DNA of 20,429 nt from a virus: positions 1-20,429 of the IMG/VR virus record IMGVR_UViG_3300005910_000046; one strand, given 5' to 3'. How positions within the stretch are numbered: the stretch's first letter is position 1; each line of letters begins with the position of its first letter. Shown here one piece after another: positions 20,335-20,429 of this stretch. The notes under the pieces are model-generated. The model worked only from the letters and a program-made list of their open reading frames with translations, was not told the DNA's origin and did not search any database. The position numbers were made by a program, and so were the translations under genes.

Positions 20335-20429
20335 ATGAGTCTTATAACAGGACAAAGAGGGGTATCCCCTCAACGAGGTATGCCTACGGATGACAAAGGA
20401 GCATCCACACAGACAGTAGCAGTAACAGG
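20335..20429 (+). CDS. Start of a gene cut by the window edge
   Basis: The first 31 codons, beginning MSLITGQRGVSPQRGMPTD and rich in Gly, Pro, Gln and Thr, as in the flexible N-termini of virion or fibre proteins. The stop is beyond the window. It has its own consensus-like promoter and a structured leader. No family can be named from so short a piece. Confidence 0.6.
   Translation, partial: MSLITGQRGVSPQRGMPTDDKGASTQTVAVT

Noticed and set aside
1-20429. tRNA genes, CRISPR arrays, integrase or attachment sites
   Set aside because: Read for tRNA-like ends, regularly spaced repeats and recombinase motifs and found none; the three nuclease-like genes are homing-type, not integrases.
1-20429. 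Alternative genetic code (TGA or TAG reassigned)
   Set aside because: TAA, TGA and TAG all end well-delimited genes (for example 4607 TGA, 6081 TAG, 7332 TAA), and no protein runs through an in-frame TGA or TAG.

Overview
This window is the packaging, head and tail-structure part of a double-stranded DNA phage genome, with no host gene visible. The gene order is small terminase, large terminase, portal, scaffold, P22-type coat, head-to-tail adaptor, beta-propeller tail protein, fibre or adhesin proteins, and two large helical proteins that look like ejection proteins. This order, and the lack of any tape-measure or tail-tube gene, point to a short-tailed (podovirus-like) phage related to P22 in its head. 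The DNA is AT-rich, prefers CGA and AGA for arginine, and uses TAA, TGA and TAG as stops (standard bacterial code). The host cannot be named. Promoters are sigma70-like (TTGACA, 17 bp, TATAAT), which argues against a Bacteroidota-type host. Almost no gene has a Shine-Dalgarno site, so the host probably tolerates leaderless or SD-independent initiation; a Patescibacteria-type host is one untested possibility.

Layout. 1-775: 5'-cut small terminase, a 61-aa protein, then a 184-bp gap with a compact three-way-junction RNA fold. 776-2749: large terminase and three small overlapping genes behind a leaderless promoter. 2793-4607: portal. 4639-5287: a three-gene operon with ATGA overlaps, including a stand-alone S4 RNA-binding domain that resembles the C-terminus of tyrosyl-tRNA synthetase. 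5365-7332: scaffold and coat. 7340-7917: a TTCG hairpin and a NUMOD4/HNH homing endonuclease. 7910-10137: adaptor and gp10-like propeller. 10156-12196: fibre-like protein and a polyglycine adhesin with a C-terminal Fn3-like domain. 12206-16920: two ejection-type proteins. 16913-17202: a minus-strand island of two tiny membrane proteins missed by length-filtered ORF calling. 17333-18668: two tandem endonuclease-like genes. 18685-18828: a third minus-strand small gene. 18913-20013: two fibre-like proteins with DNA-identical 5' ends. 20077-20429: a 51-aa protein and the start of another gene behind a long folded leader.

The most unusual aspect is gene expression. At least five promoters, on both strands, put the -10 box exactly 6-7 bp before an ATG, so transcription should start at the start codon itself. 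Downstream genes are then reached through ATGA, TAATG or ATGAATAA overlaps. Several promoters contain a perfect inverted repeat within or around the -35/-10 spacer, three different ones in all, plus a separate 14-bp palindrome, as if different repressors act on them. The three minus-strand mini-genes sit on the opposite strand within the late cluster and look like separately controlled accessory (moron-like) genes.
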